Below the pieces are notes generated by a model that was given only the letters and a program-made list of their open reading frames with translations, searched no databases and was not told where the DNA came from. A stretch of 64,000 nt of DNA from Saprospiraceae bacterium (GTDB lineage: Bacteria; Bacteroidota; Bacteroidia; Chitinophagales; Saprospiraceae), in assembly GCA_020848995.1 (NCBI GenBank), contig JADLHA010000032.1, positions 30,242-94,241 of the forward strand, read 5' to 3'. Positions 25,342 to 34,004 of this stretch are shown in pieces. The number at the start of each line of letters is the position of its first letter. Within the stretch, counting starts at the first letter, position 1. Position numbers and translations under genes: made by a program.

Positions 25342-26406
25342 TCAGAAATTCGGGCAGTAGATCCCCCTCCGTTCCGGTCCGCAGATGTTGTAAATGAAGG
25401 ACAATTCAAAGGAATTGTTTCCTGCATTGGCCTGGCGCAGACTCGACGTGTTGATGTCGTAACTCAGCCCAAAGCCGTATTTCTGGTAGTCGAAACGCGT
25501 CGACAGGATCAGTGCGTCCATGTGAATGCCGGTTGAGCCGGGATCTTTGTACTTGTTGGCCAAACGGGTCCAGACGCCCATTTGGAAGGAGCTCTCGTTG
25601 GTGCGCGAAACGCCGGAGCCAAACCGGAAACTCGTCCCCGCGTTGAGCTGGAAAGAAGGTCCCTGGAAGAAGGTGACGAATCCGGGAATGATCGCACTCC
25701 TGCGGTTGAGTCTGAATACCCCGCCCCCGTGAATCGTCAGCTTGGAATAGAGCGGTGCGGGGATGTAGCCTGGAGTCCCCGACTGCACATTGTTTTGCAG
25801 AGGCTCGTTGAGGTGGCTAAGGGCCCCCCCGACGTAGAAATTGTTGTATTTGTCGAGAACGCTGAACCAGAGCAGTCCGACGGAAACGTCTGCAAACAGA
25901 AAACTCGGATCGAAAATGGCCGGGTCGGGAGGCAGGTTTGGATCCGGACCATTGGAAGTGATCTGGTTGCCCCAGATCGCATTGTGGAACTTCACCCCGC
26001 GCTGGTTGAGCCCCGCTTCAGCACCAAAGACCAGGTAGTTCGAAGAAGTCCGGGTCCCCGACATGCGCTTGCTGTAAGAAGCGGAAAGCTTAAATTGCAG
26101 GGTGCTGAAGTCCAGCGAACCGGCCTTGTCTCCCCAAAACGTCCCGCCGAAACCAAAGTAGTCGTACCTCCCAACGGGGACCTTCTGGTCAAACGAAAGG
26201 TTATAGGTGTTGAAGGAATTGGCGAAACCGAGGATGGGTGCCCACTGGTTGCGGTAATTTGCTACAAAGCGCATTTTGCAATTCATGACCCCCGTCATCG
26301 CGGGGTTCAGATTGGTTGGCGACATGTAGAACTGCGAAAAGTGGATGTCCTGCGCACCCGCGTTCAGGGCGAAAAACACCCAAAATAGCATTGTCAAACG
26401 CTTCAT
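25342..26406 (-). CDS. PorP/SprF-family type IX secretion system outer-membrane protein
   Basis: 354 residues from ATG 26406. Signal peptide MKRLTMLFWVFFALNAGAQ precedes DIHFSQFYMSPTNLNPAMTG, the diagnostic N-terminus of PorP/SprF. The remainder is a predicted beta-barrel with repeated FGFGG and YSKLTIHGGGVFR-like strands. PorP/SprF proteins sit in the outer membrane and tether or translocate T9SS cargo, often gliding adhesins. No PKD-type cargo partner is adjacent, but several T9SS cargo genes lie elsewhere in the window. The upstream frame to 26469 adds residues before the signal peptide and is rejected. Confidence 0.92.
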   Translation of the reverse strand: MKRLTMLFWVFFALNAGAQDIHFSQFYMSPTNLNPAMTGVMNCKMRFVANYRNQWAPILGFANSFNTYNLSFDQKVPVGRYDYFGFGGTFWGDKAGSLDFSTLQFKLSASYSKRMSGTRTSSNYLVFGAEAGLNQRGVKFHNAIWGNQITSNGPDPNLPPDPAIFDPSFLFADVSVGLLWFSVLDKYNNFYVGGALSHLNEPLQNNVQSGTPGYIPAPLYSKLTIHGGGVFRLNRRSAIIPGFVTFFQGPSFQLNAGTSFRFGSGVSRTNESSFQMGVWTRLANKYKDPGSTGIHMDALILSTRFDYQKYGFGLSYDINTSSLRQANAGNNSFELSFIYNICGPERRGIYCPNF

Positions 26407-26508
26407 ACCTGCTACAATATAAGAGGCTAAAAGTACGCCCTTTTTAGATAGTGGCTGTCCCATTTTCATAATTTTTGTTAAATTTAAAAATCTGCCATGC
26501 CTAAGTGC

Positions 26509-27588
26509 CTAGCTCTCACGGGCAACGGCATGGTATTCCCGGATCAGCACGTCGTCATACGCGTTGGCTTTTTCAAACAGATTCTTGAAGACTTCCACGC
26601 CGTTTTCCGGCTTGAAGGAGTGGTCGAAAATCTGCAGGGAAAGGACGATGTCCCGATTGAGAATACTGAAGCTAAGACCCTCCAGTTCGTAATTCTGCTG
26701 CAAGAGGTAGATGTAAATTTCGCGGATGCCCTCCTTGGGCAGGGCACACAGAAAAGCGTCGCCGGCGATCATGCCCGAGGGCTCGTGGTAGGAGAGCAGT
26801 ATTTTCGCCGAGCCGTGTTCGATTTCCCAGTTGAAGGGGCCCCGACGGGTCAGGCTGACGTCGTAGCCCAGCTTGACCAGGGCTTCCTCGATCTCATAGC
26901 GGATGCCCGCCGGAACGTAGTCCTCGATCTGGGAGATCATGGTGATCCGGGTTCCGCAAAAGGGACAGTACTTTTTTTCCAGGTTGGGCTCAAAGACGAT
27001 GTTGCCGCAGGATGTGCAGCGAACTCCAAATTCTTTATGGCCCGCCGTGAATTCGTCCAGAGCCTCTTTGAGGTACCGTGCGGGAAGGGAGAATCCGATG
27101 CTTTGGCCGTTTTGTATGATGAAGGTGTTTACGCCGAGGATCTCGCCCTTCTCGTTGACCAGCGGTCCTCCGCTGTTGCCGGGGTTGAGGGCAGCGTCGT
27201 GCTGAATGTAGAAGAGGTCGTTTTGAGGGTGTACCGTATTGGAAATGATGCCCTGGGTGGCTGTGTACCGCAGTCCAAAAGGGTGGCCAATGGCCAGTAC
27301 GGGGTCTCCCTGCCGGTAATCTTCCGAAACGTGAAGTTCCACCGGGGCCGCAGTCGGCTGGGCCGGTGCCTGGATGAAGGCCAGGTCGTACTTGGCATCC
27401 AGGTAACGCACCTTACTCTTCAGCCGGCGCACACCCGCACCCTCCACGACCACCTCCCGGTTGTTCTGTACGACGTGGGCATTGGTCACAATGAGCCCGT
27501 ATTTTTCGAGATAAAAACCGGTTCCCACCGAGAAAGGCGTTGCAATCTGAATGACCACGTCGCGGTACCGGTCTATGAGACTCCTCAT
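26509..27588 (-). CDS. Cytoplasmic trypsin-like (HtrA-type) serine protease with zinc ribbon
   Basis: 359 residues, no signal peptide or membrane anchor. Residues 1-185 are a chymotrypsin-fold protease with the full triad: His38 (TNAHVV), Asp68 (KYDLAF) and Ser139 (NPGNSGGPL). A zinc ribbon follows, Cys191, 194, 208, 211 (CTSC and CPFC). The C-terminal 130 residues look like an alpha/beta YbjN/chaperone-like domain; this is a guess from pattern. No PDZ domain, unlike DegP/HtrA. Its start overlaps the stop of the upstream partner gene by 4 bp, so the pair is coupled. Confidence 0.85.
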   Translation of the reverse strand: MRSLIDRYRDVVIQIATPFSVGTGFYLEKYGLIVTNAHVVQNNREVVVEGAGVRRLKSKVRYLDAKYDLAFIQAPAQPTAAPVELHVSEDYRQGDPVLAIGHPFGLRYTATQGIISNTVHPQNDLFYIQHDAALNPGNSGGPLVNEKGEILGVNTFIIQNGQSIGFSLPARYLKEALDEFTAGHKEFGVRCTSCGNIVFEPNLEKKYCPFCGTRITMISQIEDYVPAGIRYEIEEALVKLGYDVSLTRRGPFNWEIEHGSAKILLSYHEPSGMIAGDAFLCALPKEGIREIYIYLLQQNYELEGLSFSILNRDIVLSLQIFDHSFKPENGVEVFKNLFEKANAYDDVLIREYHAVARES

Positions 27589-28901
27589 GCGCTGAGCTGC
27601 AGGTTGCGGATAAAGAGCAGGAGCTCCTGGGAAAAGGCCGGTAGCCCGGTCTGTACAAGGCGCGGATTGACCGGTAAGCCGGGATGCTCGGTGCGGTGGA
27701 CCCGGAGTATTTCTGCAATGCGCTGATTTACGCGGCCCACTTCGACCGAAAGCCCATCTCTGGACATGAATTCAACCTTATAGCCCAGATCGCGGAAGAA
27801 CTTGTTCTCGACGACCTCAAAATAGAGGTGCATCAGGTCGTGGTCAGGTCCCGGCAATGCAAAATTGTACAGACTGTAGGCGGCGACGTAATTGCATATG
27901 GCCTGGCAAACGCGGTCGTGTCCGTTTTCGGCATACCATTTTAGAGATTGCATTTCTGCATCGATGAACTGCGCAATGACATCCTGACTCACGGAACTCG
28001 TCACGCCAAAGGTGGAAATCACTTCGTAGAGTTCGCGTTCCAGCTGGACGTCTTCGACCTCCGCAAGTTCCTTTAGCGCCTCCCTCAGCACGGAAATCTT
28101 TTCGTCGATGTTGTCGGGGGGGACACTAAAATAGCGCTGGTGCACCCTGCCGATGATGTCCATCACCACGCCTTCCGGCTTCACGAGGTAATCGATGCTG
28201 TACAAAGCTGCGAGGTACACGTAGGTGAGAGCGCCCTGGAATCGCCTGGGGTTCAGGGAGCCCAACACCTCTGGCGCTTCATTTTCGCTGAGCTTGTTGC
28301 GAACAAAGCGGATCTTCGTTTGTGCGATTGCCGGGTCCGGACGCTTGATGTGTTGGTTGTAAAGGATCTGCAGTTGGTCAAATTCGCTGAGCAACAGGTC
28401 GTCCTCCTTATCCGACTGCAGTGCCAATTCTTTCAGTCCGTAGTACAATTTGTGCGGGGAACATTCCGACAGCAGGCTGTCGAACAGCATGCACAGGTTG
28501 TTGCCGGGATCGAGGGCAAAACGCGAATAGTTGAGCTGGTAGTTGTACGCGATTGCTTTGCGCAGGAACCCGACGTTGAGGGTTTTGCAATGTGCAATCT
28601 TGGCTTCTGCACGAAACAGCCGGTCGGTCATCGTACACTGCACCTGTTTGGAGCCCTGGTAGAAATCGAGGGAGAAAACCCCATCTCGTTCGTGCACCCG
28701 GGTATTGTCGCCCGCCTGATTGCTCAGGTAGTCTGCGAAGCTGCGGACCGCATCGGCATAACGCCCTTCTTCGTACAGCTTCAGGCTGGTATCCCAGGCG
28801 GAAAACCGGTCTTGTGACTTATACGCATCGGAGTAGCGCCCAAACGCAATCGTGGGTTCGGGTTCGGTTTTTGCTGCCAGCAGGCTTTTCCAGAAGGACA
28901 T
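27585..28901 (-). CDS. Unrecognised 438-residue protein coupled to the serine protease
   Basis: Start placed at ATG 28901 (MSFWKSLLAAKTEPEPTIAF); the frame continues to 29054 but would run into the divergent GSCFA gene. No signal peptide. Visible features: a TPR-like stretch WDTSLKLYEEGRYADAVRSFADYL near 35-60, acidic helical regions, and a C-terminal helical region. I do not recognise a family. Four-base overlap with the protease gene suggests that the two proteins act together, for example as substrate receptor and protease. Confidence 0.7.
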   Translation of the reverse strand: MSFWKSLLAAKTEPEPTIAFGRYSDAYKSQDRFSAWDTSLKLYEEGRYADAVRSFADYLSNQAGDNTRVHERDGVFSLDFYQGSKQVQCTMTDRLFRAEAKIAHCKTLNVGFLRKAIAYNYQLNYSRFALDPGNNLCMLFDSLLSECSPHKLYYGLKELALQSDKEDDLLLSEFDQLQILYNQHIKRPDPAIAQTKIRFVRNKLSENEAPEVLGSLNPRRFQGALTYVYLAALYSIDYLVKPEGVVMDIIGRVHQRYFSVPPDNIDEKISVLREALKELAEVEDVQLERELYEVISTFGVTSSVSQDVIAQFIDAEMQSLKWYAENGHDRVCQAICNYVAAYSLYNFALPGPDHDLMHLYFEVVENKFFRDLGYKVEFMSRDGLSVEVGRVNQRIAEILRVHRTEHPGLPVNPRLVQTGLPAFSQELLLFIRNLQLSA

Positions 28902-28998
28902 GGTCAAATCAGAGCCCCAAAGGTAAGTGCTTGTGTGCAGGCAGGCAAAAAGCAGTGCCCCTTCTTCCCCATTTCGCCCTTCAGCGTACTTTTGGAAG

Positions 28999-30003
28999 AT
29001 GAACGCCTTTACCGGGAGAACGGTAATTCCATCTAGCTCCTTCCCATACCGCATTCACTACCGGCAGCCGGTGTATACCGCAGGGAGTTGTTTTGCTACC
29101 GAGCTTGAAAAGCGTTTCCTGAGATACCAGTTCGACCATGTGGGCCATCCTTTTGGGATCTGCTTCAACCCACTGAGTCTGGCCGACCAACTGCAAATGC
29201 TTGCAAACGGTCACCTTTTCGGCATATCGGATCTGGTTTGTCAGGATGGGCTCTTCCATTCACTCGACCACCACGGCTATTATTCAGGAGAGGATCCGGA
29301 ACGCGTGTTGGGCGGAATGCAATCCGCTCTCGATGCGGCGAAGATGCGGCTTCCACAGCTTGAGTACATGGTACTTACACTGGGCTCTGCACATTATTAT
29401 TTCCATACCGGGCGCGGCCGGGTTGTGGCCAACTGCCACAAGATCCCCCAACGGGAATTTGAAAAGCGGCGCGCCGGATTAGAAGAAATTTGCGAACAGC
29501 TCGGCGGTTCCATGGACGCTTTGTTGCGCTGCGCGCCAAAGCTTCGCTTTTTGTTGACGGTGAGTCCCGTGCGCTACCTCGCCGACGGATTTGTAGAGAA
29601 CAGCCGGAGCAAGGCTACGCTGTTGCTCGCCTGCGAGCGACTCTGTCGCCGGTTCGAACAAGCGGATTACTTTCCCGCATATGAACTGTTCATGGACGAC
29701 CTGAGGGATTACCGCTATGCCGCTGAAGACATGCTGCATCCCAGTCCGCAGGCCATTGCATACATCTGGTCGCATTTTGAACGCGGATACCTGCATCCGG
29801 AAGCTGCGGACCTGGCAAAGCGGATGGAGGCCTTTCAACGTATGCTCGAACACCGCATGCTCCACCAAAGTCCCGCCCGCATGGGCGACTGGCGCGACCG
29901 GCTTCTCGAAAATCTGGACGTGCTGCGCCGGGATTTCCCTGAAGTTGATTTTACTGCTACCCTGAATCGTCTTGATTCAAACTTTCCCCCGGGTCCCGGT
30001 TGA
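28999..30003 (+). CDS. GSCFA domain protein
   Basis: 334 residues from ATG 28999. The family-naming motif appears as TAGSCFATEL near residue 30, followed by GHPFGICFNPLS, LEYMVLTLGSAHYY, LLTVSPVRYLADGF and DMLHPSPQAIAYIW, which carry the SGNH-hydrolase-like Ser/His residues. GSCFA proteins are found in Bacteroidota and some proteobacteria and are thought to modify envelope glycans; the substrate is unknown. TACTTTTG at 28987-28994 is a candidate -7 box immediately before the ATG. Confidence 0.88.
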   Translation: MNAFTGRTVIPSSSFPYRIHYRQPVYTAGSCFATELEKRFLRYQFDHVGHPFGICFNPLSLADQLQMLANGHLFGISDLVCQDGLFHSLDHHGYYSGEDPERVLGGMQSALDAAKMRLPQLEYMVLTLGSAHYYFHTGRGRVVANCHKIPQREFEKRRAGLEEICEQLGGSMDALLRCAPKLRFLLTVSPVRYLADGFVENSRSKATLLLACERLCRRFEQADYFPAYELFMDDLRDYRYAAEDMLHPSPQAIAYIWSHFERGYLHPEAADLAKRMEAFQRMLEHRMLHQSPARMGDWRDRLLENLDVLRRDFPEVDFTATLNRLDSNFPPGPG

Positions 30004-30091
30004 GCCATTGGCCGGCACTCCTTGTCCTTTTAAAAGGATGCGTTCTTCGCAGATGCACAACAACCAATGCAGGAGGACGTCAACATGCTCC

Positions 30092-30182
30092 TCAAGCCAC
30101 AACCCGTTGAATTTTTAGCATCAATAACATAATCCATCAAAAGCACGCATTGGGCGCAATCCAAAGAATGGTTGCTCAGACT
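30092..30182. repeat. Direct repeat, copy 1, flanking a MITE-like element
   Basis: About 90 bp beginning TCAAGCCACAACCCGTTGAA that recurs, diverged, at 30368-30458 on the same strand (TCAAGTCACAGCCCGTTAAA). The shared inner part includes CATCAAAAGC-CGCAT and AAAGAATG. The two copies bracket the element at 30181-30371. Confidence 0.7.
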
Positions 30183-30371
30183 TAAGGGCACTTCCAAAAA
30201 CTCTATTTTGATGTCAGAAGGAGTTTAGGGAAACAAGACGAGGCGTGGTGAAGGAAGCTATGTGGAGAAATACCTGACTGAACCGCAACGAAGGATTGTG
30301 AAGTTAAATTCTTTTCGCGCGTAAGCCTGTGTGGGCTGGCTGGCGCAATAGGGGGTTGGAAGTGCCCTCAA
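30181..30371. mobile_element. MITE-like element, copy A (about 191 bp)
   Basis: Left end CTTAAGGGCACTTCCAA and right end TTGGAAGTGCCCTCAAG are inverted repeats. The interior shares AACAAGACGAGGCG, AAGGAAGCTATGTGGA and ATTGTGAAG with copy B at 47313-47507. No ORF of its own. It lies in the 470-bp gap between the GSCFA and bamA genes, which otherwise holds only the flanking direct repeats and a 14-bp palindrome at 30025-30038. Confidence 0.7.
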
Positions 30372-30458
30372 GTCACAGCCCGTTAAATTTTTCGCATCAA
30401 TCACATGATGCATCAAAAGCCCGCATAGGGTGCATAACAAAGAATGACTGATTGGACG
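30368..30458. repeat. Direct repeat, copy 2, flanking a MITE-like element
   Basis: Second, diverged copy of the 90-bp unit at 30092-30182, same orientation. It ends 17 bp before the bamA stop codon. Confidence 0.7.
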
Positions 30459-30474
30459 AAATGTTCCGGCTCCT

Positions 30475-33003
30475 TCATTCCGGTTCGAAGCCCAGGATGA
30501 TACTGAACTTGGCGTAGTCTTTCCAGGTGGTCGTTTTGGGATCGATCCATGGTTTGTCGAACCCTATGCCGTAATCAAATCCCAGCAGGCCAAACATCGG
30601 AAGGAAAATCCGGAGGCCCGCACCCACCGAGCGCTTCAACTGAAAGGGACTGAATTCGCGGAAGGAGTTCCACGAATTTCCGCCCTGCGCCCAAAGGGAT
30701 GCGTACATCGTTGCACTGGGGTTGAGCGACAGCGGATAGCGCAATTCCAGGGTGTACTTGCTGAAAATGGTCGCGTCTTCCGTTAGGTTTTTGAAACTGT
30801 ATTCCTCGATGCTTTTCGCCTTGACTTCTTCGACTTCGTATCCGCGCAAGGCAAAGATGTCGCGTCCCGTCACGGTAAACGACTGGTTGTTGAGTCCGTC
30901 GCCACCCACCACAAAGCGTTCAAACGGCGGGGTCCCCAGGGCCTTTTTATAATATCCCAGGATGCCGAGCCGCGCGTTGAATGCCAGAACGAGTTTGCCG
31001 GTCAGGTTCAGGTACCAGTCGCCGTCGATCCGCCATTTGTGGTACTCCACCAGGCGGTAGCGTTCGCTGACCGAAGCGGAGTCGGGATTCCAGTTTGGAC
31101 GGAACAGAGAATACGGAGGGGTAAGTTGCATGGTCAACGACAGCCGCGAACCGGATCTCGGGAACAGGGGATCGGAAACCGTACTGCGCAGGAAAGTCGT
31201 CTTCAGGAAGAGGTTGTAAAAATCGCCATCCTTCACGTCTGTATCGCCTGCCCTGAAGCCGACGTAATTGCGGAGGCGGATCTGCTCGACGTTTGCCGAC
31301 GAACTCACGGCAAAGTTGTCGTCGGGCCATTTGAGCTGGGTGCCCAGCGCCCCTGAAAAACGCAGGATGCCCAAACTGCCGAGGCTGCTTGAACTGTACG
31401 CGGAATTGTCAATTTTACTGTAGATGCCTCCCAGCGTCAAAGACGTTGGCCGTTTGCCCCCCAGCCAGGGTTCGGTGAAAGAAAAATTGTACGACTGGTA
31501 ATAACGACCGTTAGTCTGTGCGCGAAGGGAGAGCTTTTGTCCGTCGCCCTGGGGCAATGGGCTCCAGGATTCCTTTTTGAAAAAATTGCGGGTCGAAAAA
31601 TTGTTGAACACCACGCCCAGGGTTCCGATGAGTCCGAAAGCGCTCCATCCCGCCGACAACTCGAGCTGATCGGAAGGGCGCTCTTCAACGAGGTATTCGA
31701 TGTCAACCGTTCCGCGCTTAGGATTGACCGGAGTCTGGATGTCGAGGGATTCCGGATTGAAATAGCCAAGGGCCATGACCGCGCGCTGGGAGCGGATGAT
31801 GTCGGAACGGCTGAATTTCTGCCCAGGGCGCGTACGCAACTCCCTGCGGATGACGTGCTCGTGCGTCCGGTCATTGCCCGTGATCACCACCCGGTCGATG
31901 GTTGCGGGCGGGCCCTCCGTAATGCGAATGAGCAAATCGACAGAATCGTTTTCAACACCCGTCTCCACGGGCTCAGCCCGGAAAAAGAGGTGCCCCTCGT
32001 CCATATACAAACTGCTCACATCCCGGCCGTCGTTGGAAAAGCTAAGCCGCTTTTGCAACAACTCTAAGTTGTAAACGTCTCCGCGCTGGATGCCCAACAC
32101 GTTGCGGATGTGCTGGTCGCTGTACAGCGAATTGCCCTTAATGGCGATGTTGCGAAAGTAAAACCGGTTACCTTCGAACAGATCGATGCGTATGCGCAAA
32201 TCACCTTGATCGTCACGCCACACCGTATCCGAAAGCAGGATGGCATTCCGGAATCCTTCCTTGTTGTAATAGGCAATGAGCTTATCTTTATCGGCTTCGT
32301 AAAGGCCTTCTTCGAACTTCGACTTGCCAAAAAGCCGCCCCTTGCGTCGGGTATCTTTCATCTGCTTGCGCAGTTTCCGGTCGCTGACCTGCTGGTTGCC
32401 TTCAAATTCAATGCTGGCAATGCGAACGCGATCCCCTCTTTCCACGGAGATGACGAGCTTCACCGAATTCACGCGCTTCTCATCGGGAATTTCTTCTATG
32501 CCCACCCTCGCATCGTAGTAGCCTTTGTCCATATAGTGCTTCTCGATGCTGCGGATGATGGCCTCGCGCACTTCTTCCGTAAACACGGCGTTGCGCGGGA
32601 GGTGGTTGCTTACGATGACGTTGAGCTCTTCGTGAGCCGACTTCCTGATTCCGCGGTAAGAGTGGGTGGAGTAACGCGGTTTCTCCTCAACGGCGATCAC
32701 GAGACCGAAGCCACCGGCCTCAAGAGGCTCAAGCTGGATGTCGATCTGGTTGAAGAGCCGCTGCCGGAACAGGCTCCTGATGGCATTGGGAATTTCGGGC
32801 CCCGGCACCGCAATCTTTTGCCCGGTGCGCAGTCCTGAAATCCCAATGATGGCGCCCGCATCGGTATGGGCGTTACCGGTCACCCGAACGGACCCAATTT
32901 CGTACACCTTGTTGTCATAAGGCACGAAACCCTCCTGTTGTGCTTTGGCCGTCAGCCAGCAAAACAGGCTAAATAGAAAAATAGTGGAGTGGTTCCGAAT
33001 CAT
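30475..33003 (-). CDS. bamA: Outer membrane protein assembly factor BamA
   Basis: 842 residues. N-terminal signal peptide ending CWLTAKAQ, then five POTRA domains (about 30-440) with recurrent G-x-x-Y-N and E-G-x-x-F motifs such as IQRGDVYNLELL and ITEGPPATIDRVVITGN. The C-terminal 400 residues are the 16-strand Omp85 barrel. VEERPSDQLELSAGWSAFG at the junction and a final GIGFDKP-x-KFSIILGFEPE strand are typical. It inserts beta-barrel proteins into the outer membrane. It is followed downstream by repeats, not by another gene of the complex. Confidence 0.93.
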   Translation of the reverse strand: MIRNHSTIFLFSLFCWLTAKAQQEGFVPYDNKVYEIGSVRVTGNAHTDAGAIIGISGLRTGQKIAVPGPEIPNAIRSLFRQRLFNQIDIQLEPLEAGGFGLVIAVEEKPRYSTHSYRGIRKSAHEELNVIVSNHLPRNAVFTEEVREAIIRSIEKHYMDKGYYDARVGIEEIPDEKRVNSVKLVISVERGDRVRIASIEFEGNQQVSDRKLRKQMKDTRRKGRLFGKSKFEEGLYEADKDKLIAYYNKEGFRNAILLSDTVWRDDQGDLRIRIDLFEGNRFYFRNIAIKGNSLYSDQHIRNVLGIQRGDVYNLELLQKRLSFSNDGRDVSSLYMDEGHLFFRAEPVETGVENDSVDLLIRITEGPPATIDRVVITGNDRTHEHVIRRELRTRPGQKFSRSDIIRSQRAVMALGYFNPESLDIQTPVNPKRGTVDIEYLVEERPSDQLELSAGWSAFGLIGTLGVVFNNFSTRNFFKKESWSPLPQGDGQKLSLRAQTNGRYYQSYNFSFTEPWLGGKRPTSLTLGGIYSKIDNSAYSSSSLGSLGILRFSGALGTQLKWPDDNFAVSSSANVEQIRLRNYVGFRAGDTDVKDGDFYNLFLKTTFLRSTVSDPLFPRSGSRLSLTMQLTPPYSLFRPNWNPDSASVSERYRLVEYHKWRIDGDWYLNLTGKLVLAFNARLGILGYYKKALGTPPFERFVVGGDGLNNQSFTVTGRDIFALRGYEVEEVKAKSIEEYSFKNLTEDATIFSKYTLELRYPLSLNPSATMYASLWAQGGNSWNSFREFSPFQLKRSVGAGLRIFLPMFGLLGFDYGIGFDKPWIDPKTTTWKDYAKFSIILGFEPE

Positions 33004-33110
33004 CAGTCAAAATGAAGGCAGACAAGGCATAACGCAAAGCATGCCCTCTGCATTGCGGGGCCAAAGGTAAACATTCCACATCAACCGATGGGAGGGTCGC
33101 CCGGGCTGTT

Positions 33111-33854
33111 TCATGCAAGTTGCTCAGAGGTCTTGCCGAAGCGCCGCTCGCGCTGCTGGTAGTCGAGGAGTGCCTCATACAACTGCTCTTTTCCGAACTC
33201 CGGCCAGAAAAGCGAGGTGAAATAAAGCTCTGTATAGGCAAGTTGCCAGAGCAGGAAATTGGAAATGCGGTACTCGCCGCTGGTGCGGATCAACAGTTCC
33301 GGATCGGGAATGCCTGCCGTGCTGAGCTGGCCGGCAAAAGTGCGTTCGTCAACGGGGGTTAACAACCGGCCTGCAGCCGCCTCAGCCGCAAGTGCGTTTG
33401 CAGCATGCAGGATCTCCCAGCGCGCACTGTAGTTGATGGCCAGGATCAGTTGAAGTCCGGTGTTGTCATTGGTGCGGGCCACCGCCTCTTCCAGAGCCCT
33501 CCGCGTCTTCTCCGGCAAGGCGCCCAGGTCACCGATGGCCTTCAGTCGAACTCCGTTGTTGTGCAAGGCCTGGAGTTCCCGGCGCAGGGTCTCTACAAGC
33601 AGGTCCATCAATCCGGTAACTTCCAGCACAGGACGGTTCCAGTTCTCGGTAGAAAAAGCGTAAAGCGTGAGATGGCGGATGCCGAGTTCCGCACAGGCCT
33701 CGGTGATCTGCCGAACGGACTGGACCCCGGCCCGGTGGCCGAACAGTCGCGGCATGCCCTCGCGTTTGGCCCAGCGGCCATTGCCATCCATGATCACCGC
33801 TACGTGCGTGGGCAATCTTTTGAGGTCTAGCCGCTCTTTAAGCGAAGTTTTCAT
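33111..33854 (-). CDS. uppS: Isoprenyl transferase, undecaprenyl diphosphate synthase
   Basis: 247 residues from ATG 33854 (MKTSLKERLDLKRL). Family signatures: HVAVIMDGNGRWAK with the catalytic Asp, GHRAGVQSVR, TLYAFSTENWNRP and DPELLIRTSGEYRISNFLLWQ. It makes the C55 lipid carrier for cell-wall and glycan synthesis. 107 bp separate it from bamA on the same strand, the usual Bacteroidota order uppS-bamA. Confidence 0.95.
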   Translation of the reverse strand: MKTSLKERLDLKRLPTHVAVIMDGNGRWAKREGMPRLFGHRAGVQSVRQITEACAELGIRHLTLYAFSTENWNRPVLEVTGLMDLLVETLRRELQALHNNGVRLKAIGDLGALPEKTRRALEEAVARTNDNTGLQLILAINYSARWEILHAANALAAEAAAGRLLTPVDERTFAGQLSTAGIPDPELLIRTSGEYRISNFLLWQLAYTELYFTSLFWPEFGKEQLYEALLDYQQRERRFGKTSEQLA

Positions 33855-33933
33855 TCCCTGGGGTAAAAATAAGATCAAATCCAGCATTGAGCGTCCGAAT
33901 TCAGAGCCACCCGGCCGTAGCTCTGCGGTAAAT

Positions 33934-33941
33934 TAGTTTTG
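33934..33941 (+). promoter_or_regulatory. Candidate -7 promoter box upstream of the WecA-like gene
   Basis: TAGTTTTG fits TAnnTTTG, 64 bp before the ATG at 34005, in the divergent gap to uppS. No clear -33 element is seen. Confidence 0.3.
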
Positions 33942-34004
33942 GCGAAACCGCCTCCGGATGGAAAAAAAGCCTTTATTTTGTCTAACAATTAACAATTAAC
34001 TTTA

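Noticed and set aside
30025..30038. Palindrome TCCTTTTAAAAGGA after the GSCFA gene
   Set aside because: Perfectly symmetric with no loop, so a poor terminator hairpin; probably chance.
30092..30458. Possible CRISPR-like direct repeats
   Set aside because: Only two long, diverged units with a repeat element between them; no regular short repeats, spacers or cas genes.
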